Assembly (NCBI RefSeq): GCF_900110465.1
Contig: NZ_FODV01000003.1
Coordinates: 402,383 to 466,382 of the forward strand
Direction: 5' to 3'
Source: Halogranum amylolyticum
Lineage (GTDB): Archaea; Halobacteriota; Halobacteria; Halobacteriales; Haloferacaceae
Length of the DNA: 64,000 nucleotides
In this document: piece after piece, positions 15,690-24,023 of the stretch
Position numbering within the stretch: the stretch's first letter is position 1
How the letters are laid out: every line of letters starts with the position of its first letter
The notes under the pieces: model-generated
Told to the model about the DNA's origin: nothing
Databases searched by the model: none
What the model saw: the letters and a program-made list of their open reading frames with translations, nothing else
Made by a program: the position numbers and the translations under genes

Positions 15690-16820
15690 CTACTTGCTCG
15701 CGAACTGTTTGGCCCACGCGTCGGTCCACTCACTGAGGTTCCCCTTCAGTTCCTCGTAGGTGAAGGTGACGGGTTCCGGCGGTTCGTGGGCGTACTTGGC
15801 GAACTCCTCGGGTAACTCGGCAGTCGTCGTCGCCGGGAACTGCACGTTACGGACGGCGATCTCCGCCTGTACCTCGGGGCGGAGGACGAAGTCCATGAAC
15901 CGGTTGGCGAGGTCGACGTTCTCCGACGTCTCGAAGCGGGCCATCCCCTCGGGGTTGGCGTACCCCTGGTCGTTCAGGAACCGGATCTGGTGTTCGCTCA
16001 TGTCTTCACCCTCCGCGTTGGCGAACACCTGGTCGGTCGAGTAGGAGACGACCATCGGTGCCTCGCCGTTCGAGTAGGCGGCGTAGGAGTCCTCCCACGT
16101 TCCGAGGACGCGTACGCCGTTGTCCTGGAGTCGCCGCCAGTAGTCGAGGTAGCCGTCCTCGCCCTTCGCCGCGACGGTGTGGAGGAGGAACGCCCGCCCC
16201 GTCGCGCTCGACGTCGGGTTCTGGGTGAGGAGGTCGCCCTCGAACTCCGGTTTCAAGAGGCCGTCGAACGTCTCGGGTGCGGTCACTGCGTTCTCGTCGT
16301 ACACGAGCGAGATGTATCCGGTGTCGTACGGCACCGCCCGCCCCTGCGGGTCGAACTCCAGCGACTCCTTGACCTCGCCGCGCCGGGAGAGCGCGCCCGA
16401 CCCGACGGACGCGAACAGCGGGTCGGTCAACTTCTCGTCGAGACGGATGAGCATGTTCGTGTCGAGACCGACGTAGACGTCCGCACCCGGTTCGATGCCC
16501 TGTAGCTGTCGCTCGATGAAGTAGTTGAGTCCGTTCTCGGGTGTCTGCCACTCCAGCGTCGCGTCGAACTCGGCGTCGAACTGCTCTTTCAGCCACGGGC
16601 CGGGGCTCGAACTCGGTGCGTCGACGAACGAACTGTAGGTCGCCACCGTCAGCGTCTCCCCGTCGGCGTCGGTCGACCCGGTCGTCGTCCCCGTCCCGTC
16701 GGCCGTCGTTCCGGAGTCGTTCCCCCCACCGTCCCCTCCGTCGACCTGCTCTGTCGTACACCCTGCTACGAGTGCGGTCGCGCCGACGCCGGCCGACCGG
16801 AGGAACGTTCGTCGATTCAT
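15690..16820 (-). CDS. thiB: Thiamine-type ABC transporter substrate-binding lipoprotein (ThiB-like)
   Basis: A 376-residue exported binding protein. The N-terminus has a twin-arginine motif (MNRRTFLRSAG) and lipobox LVAGC, then a Gly/Asp/Thr-rich spacer to about residue 55. The mature part starts LTVATYSSFVDAPSSSPGPW and includes GADVYVGLDTNML, matching the thiamine-binding TbpA/ThiB pattern rather than iron-binding relatives. It is first in the operon thiB-thiP-thiQ. The promoter lies in the 135-base divergent region shared with the gene at 16956; CTAAGTATC near 16841-16849 (minus strand) is a TATA candidate. Substrate assignment to thiamine or its phosphates is by family similarity. Confidence 0.85.
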   Translation of the reverse strand: MNRRTFLRSAGVGATALVAGCTTEQVDGGDGGGNDSGTTADGTGTTTGSTDADGETLTVATYSSFVDAPSSSPGPWLKEQFDAEFDATLEWQTPENGLNYFIERQLQGIEPGADVYVGLDTNMLIRLDEKLTDPLFASVGSGALSRRGEVKESLEFDPQGRAVPYDTGYISLVYDENAVTAPETFDGLLKPEFEGDLLTQNPTSSATGRAFLLHTVAAKGEDGYLDYWRRLQDNGVRVLGTWEDSYAAYSNGEAPMVVSYSTDQVFANAEGEDMSEHQIRFLNDQGYANPEGMARFETSENVDLANRFMDFVLRPEVQAEIAVRNVQFPATTTAELPEEFAKYAHEPPEPVTFTYEELKGNLSEWTDAWAKQFASK

Positions 16821-16955
16821 TACCGAGTGATTGTACCAGGTGATACTTAGGCGGCGTGGTCGCTCACGGGACGTCGTCTTCCCCGGTCGGCGGTCGACGG
16901 CGTCGCCGTCGGTGGCGGGACAACCGTTTTGCCCCCGTCACGCCCAGGTGGCCGT

Positions 16956-17969
16956 GTGAATCTCTCTCGTCAGGAAGTGCTCGGCGGACTGTTCGTCTTC
17001 GTGACGGTCGTCGCGGCGGCACTGCTCGCCGACGTGCTCGCGACGGTGTTCTTCTCGATCACGGTGGCGTACCTGCTGTTTCCCGTCCGTCGATGGCTCA
17101 CCGCTCGCGGACTGTCCGCCCAGGTGGCGAGTCTCGTCACGACGCTCGCGGCGTTCTTCGGGACGCTCGCGTTCGCCGCGCCGTTCGTCGCCGTCCTCCT
17201 GCTCCGACTGGACGACCTGCTCGTCGTGCTGGAGTCGATCCCCGACGAGATACTCGTCGAGGTCGCGGGGTTGACGTACACTCTCACGCTGGAGGAACTG
17301 TCGACGGTGCTCGTCCGCTTCGCGCGGACGTTGGCGACGGCGTCTGCGACCGCCGCCCCCGTCTTACTGATCAAGTTCACGCTGTTCGGACTGCTCGTCT
17401 TCTCGCTGCTCTTCCACCAGCAGGACGCTCGTCGGGCGACGTTCGCGCTCGTCCCGTCGGAGTACCGCGACGTCGCCGAGGCGCTCAACCGCCGGACGCG
17501 CGAGACGCTGTTCGCCATCTACGTGCTGCAGGCGGCGGTGGCGGTGGGGACGTTCCTCATCGCGCTACCGGTGTTCTCCCTCTTCGGCTACGACTATCCG
17601 TTGACGCTCGCCGCCGTCTCCGCGCTCCTGCAGTTCGTCCCCATCGTCGGTCCGAGCCTCGTACTCGCCGCCCTCGCGGGGTGGCACGTCGTCTCCGGGC
17701 AGCTCGTTCAGGCGGCGCTCGTCTTCTTCGTCGGCGGCTTTCTCGTCGCGTGGCTGCCGGATATTCTCATCCGTCCGCGACTCGCGAGGGAGACGGCCGA
17801 CCTCCCCGGGAGTCTCTACTTCGTCGGCTTCGTCGGCGGCGTACTGAGCCTCGGTCCCATCGGATTCATCGCGGGACCGCTCGCCGTCGGACTCGTCGTC
17901 GAACTTGCAAACCTGCTCGCCGCCGAACTGAACGGCGAGTCGACCGAGTCGCTCGAGACGACCGAGTAG
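16956..17969 (+). CDS. AI-2E family transporter (permease)
   Basis: A 337-residue membrane protein with about seven helices and features of the AI-2 exporter family (PF01594): the opening helix pair with YLLFPVRRWLTARGLS, and a C-terminal half with LLQFVPIVGPSLVLA and GFVGGVLSLGPIGFIAGPLAVGL (the last split by glycine-rich turns). Family members export small molecules or ions, including Na+(Li+)/H+ antiporters; the cargo here is unknown. GTG at 16956 fits a leaderless start about 30 bases from CAACCGTTTTG; a TTG at 16929 would overlap that promoter. Confidence 0.83.
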   Translation: MNLSRQEVLGGLFVFVTVVAAALLADVLATVFFSITVAYLLFPVRRWLTARGLSAQVASLVTTLAAFFGTLAFAAPFVAVLLLRLDDLLVVLESIPDEILVEVAGLTYTLTLEELSTVLVRFARTLATASATAAPVLLIKFTLFGLLVFSLLFHQQDARRATFALVPSEYRDVAEALNRRTRETLFAIYVLQAAVAVGTFLIALPVFSLFGYDYPLTLAAVSALLQFVPIVGPSLVLAALAGWHVVSGQLVQAALVFFVGGFLVAWLPDILIRPRLARETADLPGSLYFVGFVGGVLSLGPIGFIAGPLAVGLVVELANLLAAELNGESTESLETTE

Positions 17970-18000
17970 AGTCCCGTGTTCTCTCTGGTCTCCGTCTCAC

Positions 18001-18864
18001 TCACGTCTCGCTCTCGCCGGTGAGTTCGCCCTCGACGGGACCACCACGCTCGTCCCACTCGGTGAGACTCCCCTCGTAGAAGGCGACGTGTTCGTAGCCC
18101 AACTGCCGGAGGACGACGTAGGTGTGGCTGATTCGTCGGGCGGTGTTACAGTAGAGGACGACCTCCTTGTCGGGCGTGATGCCGCGCTCGGCGAGCAGCG
18201 ACTCCAACTCCGCTCTGGGCTTCAGCCCGCGGCTCTCGTCGTCGACGAGTTCCAGCCAGTCCAGTTGGACGGCCCCGGGGAGGTGTCCCTCCTCGTACTC
18301 CCACGCCTCGCGGGTGTCGACGACGACCGTCTCCGGGCCGTCGCGCTCGTTCCTTCCGTCTCTCCCGTCGTCTCCTTCACCTTCGCCGCTCGCGGCAGAC
18401 ACACGCTCGACGGCGTCGAGGACGTACTCGTAGTCGACGAGCGGCGACGACTCGGGGTCGCGGACCTCGTAGTCGCCCTCGGGGTGGTCGACCGCTTCGC
18501 GTTCGACCTCGTGTTCGCGACTCCAGGCGCTGAAGTCGCCGTCGAGGAGGTGGAGATCGCGGTGGCCGTACAGTTCGGCCGTGACGAGGAAGCGCGCGGC
18601 GAAGACGCCGTGGGTGTCGTCGTAGGCGACGAGCGTGTCGTCGGCGTCGATGCCGGCTTCGTTCATCAGGTCGGTCCAGACGTCGGCGCCGGGGAGCATC
18701 CCCTCGTCGCCGACGTCGCTGCGGAACGAGTCGAACGGGACGTTCACCGCACCCGGAACGTGGCCGATACCGTCGAACTCCCAGCTGTCGCGGACGTCGA
18801 CGACGCGGACGTCGTCGAGGTGGTCCGCCAACCAGTCGGCCGACACGACGAGGTTCTCGTACAT
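18001..18864 (-). CDS. Thiosulfate sulfurtransferase (two-domain rhodanese)
   Basis: A 287-residue protein with tandem rhodanese domains. In the first domain the active loop is YDDTHGVFAAR, with Asp in place of Cys, as expected for the inactive N-terminal half. In the second the catalytic loop is YCNTARRISHTY with the active cysteine near 238. The domains are joined by an acidic/glycine-rich linker (about 150-175). It would transfer sulfane sulfur from thiosulfate to cyanide or cellular thiols. It is divergent from a second rhodanese at 19125. Confidence 0.9.
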   Translation of the reverse strand: MYENLVVSADWLADHLDDVRVVDVRDSWEFDGIGHVPGAVNVPFDSFRSDVGDEGMLPGADVWTDLMNEAGIDADDTLVAYDDTHGVFAARFLVTAELYGHRDLHLLDGDFSAWSREHEVEREAVDHPEGDYEVRDPESSPLVDYEYVLDAVERVSAASGEGEGDDGRDGRNERDGPETVVVDTREAWEYEEGHLPGAVQLDWLELVDDESRGLKPRAELESLLAERGITPDKEVVLYCNTARRISHTYVVLRQLGYEHVAFYEGSLTEWDERGGPVEGELTGESET

Positions 18865-18983
18865 ACCTGGCGTTTCCCGCGAACGCTCTTATCCTTCCGG
18901 GCTTCGACACCACCGGTCGGCGAACCGAGGTAGCGGCAGAATGTTCTGGTAGTTCGGGCGGTCTCCGACCCTTCGTGCACTGT

Positions 18984-19014
18984 CAGGGTTCGTGAACGGA
19001 GTGAGCAAGCCCTG
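18984..19014. repeat. Imperfect palindrome in the divergent rhodanese region
   Basis: CAGGGTT at 18984 is opposed by AAGCCCTG at 19007-19014, enclosing GTGAACGGAGTGAGC. The palindrome resembles short intergenic palindromes I recall from haloarchaeal genomes. It may be a terminator, a decayed mobile repeat or neither. Confidence 0.35.
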
Positions 19015-19090
19015 GACCGTCGGTTCGGGCGGAATGTGGCAAATATCTCCGCGACTCGGCAGGAGAGGCGAACTATGCCCTGGCTAGTGG

Positions 19091-19098
19091 TATTATAC
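19091..19098 (+). promoter_or_regulatory. TATA box of the rhodanese gene at 19125
   Basis: TATTATAC ends 26 bases before the ATG at 19125, so the transcript is probably leaderless. Confidence 0.6.
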
Positions 19099-19124
19099 GA
19101 GTTTGTGGCGTACACTGGGGTGCA

Positions 19125-19979
19125 ATGTCTGATTACGCAAAAGACGTTCTCGTCTCCGCGGACTGGGTGGAGGACCATCTCGAGGAGTTCCAGAGCGACG
19201 ATTCTAGCTATCGGCTGGTGGAGGTCGACGTCGACACCGAGGCCTACGACGAGGGTCACGCCCCCGGCGCGGTCGGCTTCAACTGGGAGACCCAACTGCA
19301 GGACCAGACGACCCGTGACATCCTGACGCAGGAGGACTTCGAGGAGCTGCTCGGCTCCCACGGCATCAGCGAGGACGACACGGTCGTCCTCTACGGCGAC
19401 AACTCCAACTGGTTCGCCGCCTACACCTACTGGCAGTTCAAGTACTACGGCCACGAGGACGTCCGTCTGATGAACGGCGGTCGCGACTACTGGCTCGACA
19501 ACGACTATCCGCTCACCGAGGAGGTACCGGAGTTCTCCGAGACGGACTACGACGCCCGCGGGCCGTTCGAGTCCATCCGCGCCTACCGCGACGACGTCGA
19601 GAAGGCCATCGGCAAGGGTCTGCCGCTCGTCGACGTCCGCTCGCCCGAGGAGTTCTCCGGCGAGATCCTCGCACCTCCGGGTCTGCAGGAGACGGCCCAG
19701 CGCGGCGGTCACGTCCCCGGCGCACGCAACATCTCGTGGGCGGCGACGGTCAACGACGACGGCACGTTCAAGTCCGCCGACGAACTCCGCGAACTGTACG
19801 CGTCCGAGGGCGTCGACGACGACCAGGACGTCATCGCCTACTGCCGCATCGGCGAGCGCTCCTCGATCGCGTGGTTCGCGCTTCACGAACTGCTCGGCTA
19901 CGACAACGTCACCAACTACGACGGCTCGTGGACCGAGTGGGGCAACCTCGTTGGCGCGCCCATCGAGAAGGGGAACTGA
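19125..19979 (+). CDS. Thiosulfate sulfurtransferase (two-domain rhodanese)
   Basis: A 284-residue tandem rhodanese. The first domain has LYGDNSNWFAAYTY at the active-loop position and lacks cysteine. The second has YCRIGERSSIAWF with the catalytic cysteine near residue 240; CRxGxR[ST] is the classic thiosulfate sulfurtransferase loop. The substrate-side motif HVPGARNISW precedes it. The sister gene at 18001 has a different loop (CNTARRIS), so the two enzymes probably differ in substrate or acceptor. Both are transcribed away from a 260-base shared intergenic region. Confidence 0.92.
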   Translation: MSDYAKDVLVSADWVEDHLEEFQSDDSSYRLVEVDVDTEAYDEGHAPGAVGFNWETQLQDQTTRDILTQEDFEELLGSHGISEDDTVVLYGDNSNWFAAYTYWQFKYYGHEDVRLMNGGRDYWLDNDYPLTEEVPEFSETDYDARGPFESIRAYRDDVEKAIGKGLPLVDVRSPEEFSGEILAPPGLQETAQRGGHVPGARNISWAATVNDDGTFKSADELRELYASEGVDDDQDVIAYCRIGERSSIAWFALHELLGYDNVTNYDGSWTEWGNLVGAPIEKGN

Positions 19980-20018
19980 GCACGCCGAACCGCCGAGAGT
20001 TCCGTTTTCGACCGTCGT

Positions 20019-21515
20019 TCACCCACCGAGCACCAGCGCCGCGATCTGCGGCGTCAGGAACGCCTCGACGAACGCGGCGACGACGAACACCAGCGCCAAC
20101 CCGACCAACACCTCGAACGCACCGCCGAGCTCCTCGCCCACTTCCTGGGCGCTCAGTCGGCCGCGCAGCCCGTCGAGTCCGACGCGTCCGAGGTGGAGGC
20201 CGAGCCCGCCCGAGACGGCGAGCGCCGGCAGCTCGACGACGCCGTGGGGGGCGACCAGCGCGAGAAAGCCGACGCGGTCGAAGACGCCGGCCAGCGCGCC
20301 GATCAGTGCGCCGTTGAACAACAGTTCCGAGGCCGTCGGCACGCCGAGTGCGAGGCCGCCGTAGCTGCCGCCCGTCGCGACGAGCCAGTTGTTGGCCGCG
20401 ATGTTGACGAACGGGCCGACGGCGAACGTGCCGAACACGCCGGCGACGTCCTCGGGCGGCTGGAGCGTCACCCCGAACGGGGCGGTGAACGCCCACCCTG
20501 CGACGATTCCGACGGTGAGCAACGCGGCCGCACCGACGACCGCGAGCGGGTGACCGCCGACGAACCGCCGGAGCGCTCGCCACCCGCGAGCGAGGCCGCC
20601 GCCGAACCGACGTCGGTACGGCGACCCGATCTCTCGCGACGGGAGTTCGACGTCGGCGTAGAGAGCGGTCTGGAACCCGCCGAGGACGGGGGCGACGACG
20701 AGCGGCGTCACGACGCCGACGAGACGCGGGACCCCGAGGAGGTTCGCCACGCCGGCCGCCGCTCCCACGGCGAGCGAGACGCCTACTGTGACCACCACGA
20801 ACAACAGGAACTCGACGGGGTTCCGGCGGATGAAGCCGAGACTTCCGCGGACGCTCCCGGCGACGCCGACCTCGTCGACGACGACCGCCGGGCCGACGAA
20901 GGAGAGCGCGAGCGAGACGCCGACGGCGGTGACGAGGCCGGCGAGTCCGACGAGGACGCCGGCGACGACGCCGAGCGGTCCGCCCAGCGTGACGCCGACG
21001 GCGACGCCGGCGGCGACGAGACCGATCGCGACCGCGAGCAGGCCGACTCGCAGCAGCGAGAGGCCGACGAACGTCTGCCAGTGACCGACGAGTCCGCGGA
21101 TCCCATCGGTCAGCGGGTCGCGCCCGTCGAGCGCCGCGTAGACGGCCGAGAACGTCCCGGCCGACGCGACCGCCTGCACGACGAGGCCGACCACGAGCGT
21201 CGCGAAGAGGGCGACGCCGAGGACGGCCACGACCGTCGGCGTCACCAGTCCGTCGAGCGCCTCCGTCAGGCCCGACGGGAGCGTCGTCGGGTCGCTCGGG
21301 TCGACCTGGTTCGGGTCGAACCCGTCGAACGCGCGGACGACTGGTTCGATGCGCCCCTGCGTGCGCAGCAGCGTGAGTACGAGCGCCAGCCCCGCCAGGA
21401 GCGGGACCCGGGCGACGACGAGCGTTCCGGTCGCGAGCAGGTAGAACGGGAGGACCGTCCACGGGCATCGAAGCGGAATCCGGACTCCCGAGCGGAGGGC
21501 GGATGCGAGAGACAC
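20019..21515 (-). CDS. Large membrane protein with C-terminal SpoIIM (stage II sporulation M) domain
   Basis: About 498 residues with some 10-12 membrane helices. The N-terminal part has repeated Gly/Ala/Val-rich helices and a loop (RGSLGFIRRNPVEFLLF) typical of the DUF7847 or glycerophosphodiester-phosphodiesterase membrane domain. The C-terminal part is the SpoIIM/DUF95 module: NNWLVATGGSYGG, LIGALAGVFDRVGF, and the signature APHGVVELPALAVSGGLGL. In bacteria SpoIIM acts in engulfment; archaeal copies may shape or organise membranes, but this is not known. GTG at 21515 gives a compact N-terminus; an ATG at 21593 would add basic sequence. Confidence 0.82.
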   Translation of the reverse strand: MSLASALRSGVRIPLRCPWTVLPFYLLATGTLVVARVPLLAGLALVLTLLRTQGRIEPVVRAFDGFDPNQVDPSDPTTLPSGLTEALDGLVTPTVVAVLGVALFATLVVGLVVQAVASAGTFSAVYAALDGRDPLTDGIRGLVGHWQTFVGLSLLRVGLLAVAIGLVAAGVAVGVTLGGPLGVVAGVLVGLAGLVTAVGVSLALSFVGPAVVVDEVGVAGSVRGSLGFIRRNPVEFLLFVVVTVGVSLAVGAAAGVANLLGVPRLVGVVTPLVVAPVLGGFQTALYADVELPSREIGSPYRRRFGGGLARGWRALRRFVGGHPLAVVGAAALLTVGIVAGWAFTAPFGVTLQPPEDVAGVFGTFAVGPFVNIAANNWLVATGGSYGGLALGVPTASELLFNGALIGALAGVFDRVGFLALVAPHGVVELPALAVSGGLGLHLGRVGLDGLRGRLSAQEVGEELGGAFEVLVGLALVFVVAAFVEAFLTPQIAALVLGG

Positions 21516-21660
21516 AGTGGCTCCTCTCGGGGGACGAAGGTAGCTCTTCCCCCGACGCGTCCCCGTCGTCGCTCGTTTTCCTTCGCTCTTCACGTCGCCG
21601 ACGGCGGCCGGCCGTGCCCCTGTCGATGCTTACAAACGGCCGGCGGGAGTACGCCGAGAT

Positions 21661-22281
21661 ATGGACGGACACACATTGGTCGGGCAGCTCCGTGACGACC
21701 ACGAGACGGCACTCTCGCGGCTCGGTTCCTCGAAGTCGCTGTACGCGCTCACCGGTGGCGAGATGAACGCGCCGAGCGTCCGCGCCGCCGCCCACGACGA
21801 GGCGGTGACGGCCGCCCGTCTGTTCGAGGAGTGGACCGACAGCGAGGACGACCCGGACGCCGCACCCGTCTTCCGTCAGGTCGCCGAGGACGAACGGGCG
21901 CACGTCGACGCCGTCGGCTCCGAGGACGGCAACCCCGACACGACCCGCGCGATGTACGAGACGCTGGAGGGGTTCACCGACTTCCCGGCGCGACTCGGCG
22001 CGCTCGCGGCCCGGACGCTCGTCACCAAGAAGACTGCAGAGCAGTACGTCGGCTTCTTCATCGGCGACGCCGACCCGAGTTCGGCCGACACGTTCCGCGG
22101 CATCCGCGACGACTACGACGACCACCTCGACGCCGTCGCCGCCGCCCTCGACGACGCCTGTAAGACCGACGAACACTGGAACGAGGCGAAGACGGCCGCC
22201 GACGCCGTCGTCGAAGCCGCCTACGACGACTACGTCGAGACGCTCGAGTCGATGGGCGTCGAGCCGAAGAACGTCTGCTAA
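21661..22281 (+). CDS. Ferritin-like / rubrerythrin-like protein
   Basis: A 206-residue all-helical acidic protein. Helix 1 has LRDDHETALSRLGSSKSL, helix 2 HDEAVTAARLFEEW, helix 3 FRQVAEDERAHVDAV with the E-X2-H pair of diiron ferritin-like proteins, and a final helix pair. A second full E-X2-H is not seen, so the diiron site may be incomplete or ligated differently. Possible roles are peroxide detoxification or iron handling; a purely structural protein is also possible. It is divergent from the SpoIIM gene; a strong stem-loop follows its stop codon. Confidence 0.6.
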   Translation: MDGHTLVGQLRDDHETALSRLGSSKSLYALTGGEMNAPSVRAAAHDEAVTAARLFEEWTDSEDDPDAAPVFRQVAEDERAHVDAVGSEDGNPDTTRAMYETLEGFTDFPARLGALAARTLVTKKTAEQYVGFFIGDADPSSADTFRGIRDDYDDHLDAVAAALDDACKTDEHWNEAKTAADAVVEAAYDDYVETLESMGVEPKNVC

Positions 22282-22294
22282 CCGCGACCTTTTC

Positions 22295-22341
22295 TTGCGG
22301 GGGTTGAGGCCGCCGGAAGCGGCCGATGCCCCCGCAAAAAA
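22295..22341. terminator. Long stem-loop after the ferritin-like gene
   Basis: TTGCGGGGG (22295-22303) pairs with CCCCCGCAA (22329-22337), and inside it GGCCGC (22308-22313) pairs with GCGGCC (22319-22324). A pyrimidine-rich CCTTTTC precedes and AAAAAA follows. It begins 14 bases after the stop at 22281. A second small inverted repeat, GCGAGGC/GCCTCGC, is at 22359-22383. Haloarchaeal termination needs mainly U-runs, so this could instead be a processed RNA structure. Confidence 0.5.
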
Positions 22342-22556
22342 GCTCGAGCAAAAAAGCCGCGAGGCTCGCTCCGCTCGCCTCGCAGTACAACTAGCTCACT
22401 GCTGAACGACCGAACCGCTGAGCTGCTTGCTGACACAACAACGACGCTCGTTGCCGCCTGTCTCGCTCACTGACTGTCGGACGCTACCACACATCCTGTG
22501 TACGGACCGTGCATCTCCGGGTTCGGTATTTACCTGCGCTGCCCCAACCGACGACG

Positions 22557-23690
22557 ATGTCAGAGGCATCCGACGACGTGCTCTTCGAGTCGTTCGAGTT
22601 CGACGACGTGTCGCTCGACAACCGGGTCGGGCTCGCACCGATGACGCGGACGAGCGCCACCGACGACGGCCGCGCCACGGAGCAGATGGCCCGCTACTAC
22701 GCCAAGTTCGCCCGCGGCGGGTTCTCCTTTCTCGTCTCCGAGGGCGTCTACACCGACTTCGAGTACAGTCAGGGCTATCTGAACCAGCCGGGGCTCGTCA
22801 GCGACGAGCAGGTCGAGGCGTGGGGCCAGGTCACCGACGCCGTCCACGAGGCGGACGCACCCATCTTCGCGCAGCTGATGCACGCCGGTGCTATCTCGCA
22901 GGGCAACCCCCACGCCGACGACACGGTCGGCCCCTCCGCTGTCAAGCCGGAGGGCGAACAGTCCGAACTGTACGGTGGCGAGGGGGCGTTCCCGGTTCCG
23001 AGGGAGTTGACGGCCGCCGACCTGGCGGACGTCAGGGACTCGTTCGTCGCCGCGGCCGAGAACGCCCGTACCGCCGGCTTCGACGGCGTCGAACTCCACG
23101 CCGCCAACGGCTATCTCCTCAACGAGTTCCTCGCCGCCGACGCCAACCGGCGCGAGGACGAGTACGGCGGCGACGTCGAGAGCCGCGTACGCTTCCCCTC
23201 GGAGGTGCTCGAAGCCGTCCGCGAGCAACTCCCCGAGAAGTTCGTTGTCGGCGTCCGCGTCTCCCAGGAGAAGGTCAACGACGAGACGTACCGGTGGCCC
23301 GGCGCGGAGGACGACGCCGAAGTTATCTTCTCGGCGCTCTCGGCGGCTGGCGCGGACTACGTCCACGTGACGGGGTCGGACGCCACTGCCCCCGCCTTCG
23401 GCGACGACGGACCGACGCTGGCCGACCTCGCCGTCGAGTACAGCGACGCCGACACGGCGGTCGTCGCCAACGGCGGCCTCGGCGACCCGGCGGCAGCCCG
23501 CCGGATGCTTGACGCCGGGGCCGACCTCCTCACGCTCGGCACGAGCGCGCTCTCGAACCCCGACTGGCCCCAGCGGGTCGCGGCGGGCGACGACCCCGAC
23601 CCGTTTGACTTCGAGGAGATCCTGCTGCCGACGGCGACCATCGGCGACCACGAGGTTCCCGACGCCGACGTCCCGTCGCTGGACGACTGA
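22557..23690 (+). CDS. NADH:flavin oxidoreductase (Old Yellow Enzyme family)
   Basis: A 377-residue FMN-dependent TIM-barrel oxidoreductase. Visible are the FMN-binding opening LDNRVGLAPMTRTSA, QLMHAGAISQGN, the substrate-binding pair in FDGVELHAANGYLLNEFL with HAAN in place of the common HxAH, and phosphate-binding VVANGGLGDP. These enzymes reduce activated C=C bonds using NAD(P)H; the physiological substrate is unknown. No 4Fe-4S/FAD extension is present, so it is the short OYE type, not a 2,4-dienoyl-CoA reductase. The ATG at 22557 lies about 30 bases after TTCGGTATTTACC. Confidence 0.9.
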   Translation: MSEASDDVLFESFEFDDVSLDNRVGLAPMTRTSATDDGRATEQMARYYAKFARGGFSFLVSEGVYTDFEYSQGYLNQPGLVSDEQVEAWGQVTDAVHEADAPIFAQLMHAGAISQGNPHADDTVGPSAVKPEGEQSELYGGEGAFPVPRELTAADLADVRDSFVAAAENARTAGFDGVELHAANGYLLNEFLAADANRREDEYGGDVESRVRFPSEVLEAVREQLPEKFVVGVRVSQEKVNDETYRWPGAEDDAEVIFSALSAAGADYVHVTGSDATAPAFGDDGPTLADLAVEYSDADTAVVANGGLGDPAAARRMLDAGADLLTLGTSALSNPDWPQRVAAGDDPDPFDFEEILLPTATIGDHEVPDADVPSLDD

Positions 23691-24023
23691 CAGGGGTTAG
23701 CGAAAATATTCAGACGGTCGGTTCATCTACTCTCCGAGAGTTGTCGGAAGCGGCGTGCTGAATAGAGAGTGTGAGTTCAGGATAACGAGTAGGCGATGGT
23801 CAGAGAGTTGACTATCCGTGAACCGATGATTGCGAACTCTATTCGAGAAGAGGAATCTGCCAGAAGCGGTGACGCACAGAGAGCGGATATCGAGCAACAG
23901 TGTGGTAACAGAACCGACACTATCGAACCACGCGAATAAGCCCGAGAGTGGGCGACAGTAGAACTACAACCCCGACGGAATGTAGGAATACCATCATTAG
24001 TCTACACCACCTCTTCTCGTACT
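23691..24023. other. AT-richer intergenic region with only a doubtful small frame
   Basis: These 333 bases are less GC-rich than the flanking DNA. A 47-codon frame at 23796-23939 (MVRELTIREPM...) has no recognisable feature and is not called. The stretch 23700-23790 has the feel of a decayed mobile-element end, but I cannot confirm terminal repeats. TCATTAGTC at 23994-24002 is a TATA candidate for the lipoprotein gene at 24024. Confidence 0.5.

Noticed and set aside
16821..16955. Possible TPP riboswitch upstream of thiB
   Set aside because: The leader is too short and the conserved CUGAGA and other TPP elements are absent; control is more likely by a protein repressor.
18984..19014. Palindrome as a rho-independent terminator
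   Set aside because: It sits in a divergent promoter region between two gene starts, where a terminator has no role.
19909..22176. 755-codon open frame on the minus strand across the SpoIIM gene and the ferritin-like gene
   Set aside because: Arginine-rich repeats without motifs; the SpoIIM and ferritin-like frames explain the region better.
23796..23939. 47-codon frame upstream of the copper lipoprotein
   Set aside because: No recognisable family, no clear promoter, and located in a composition break; not called as a gene.
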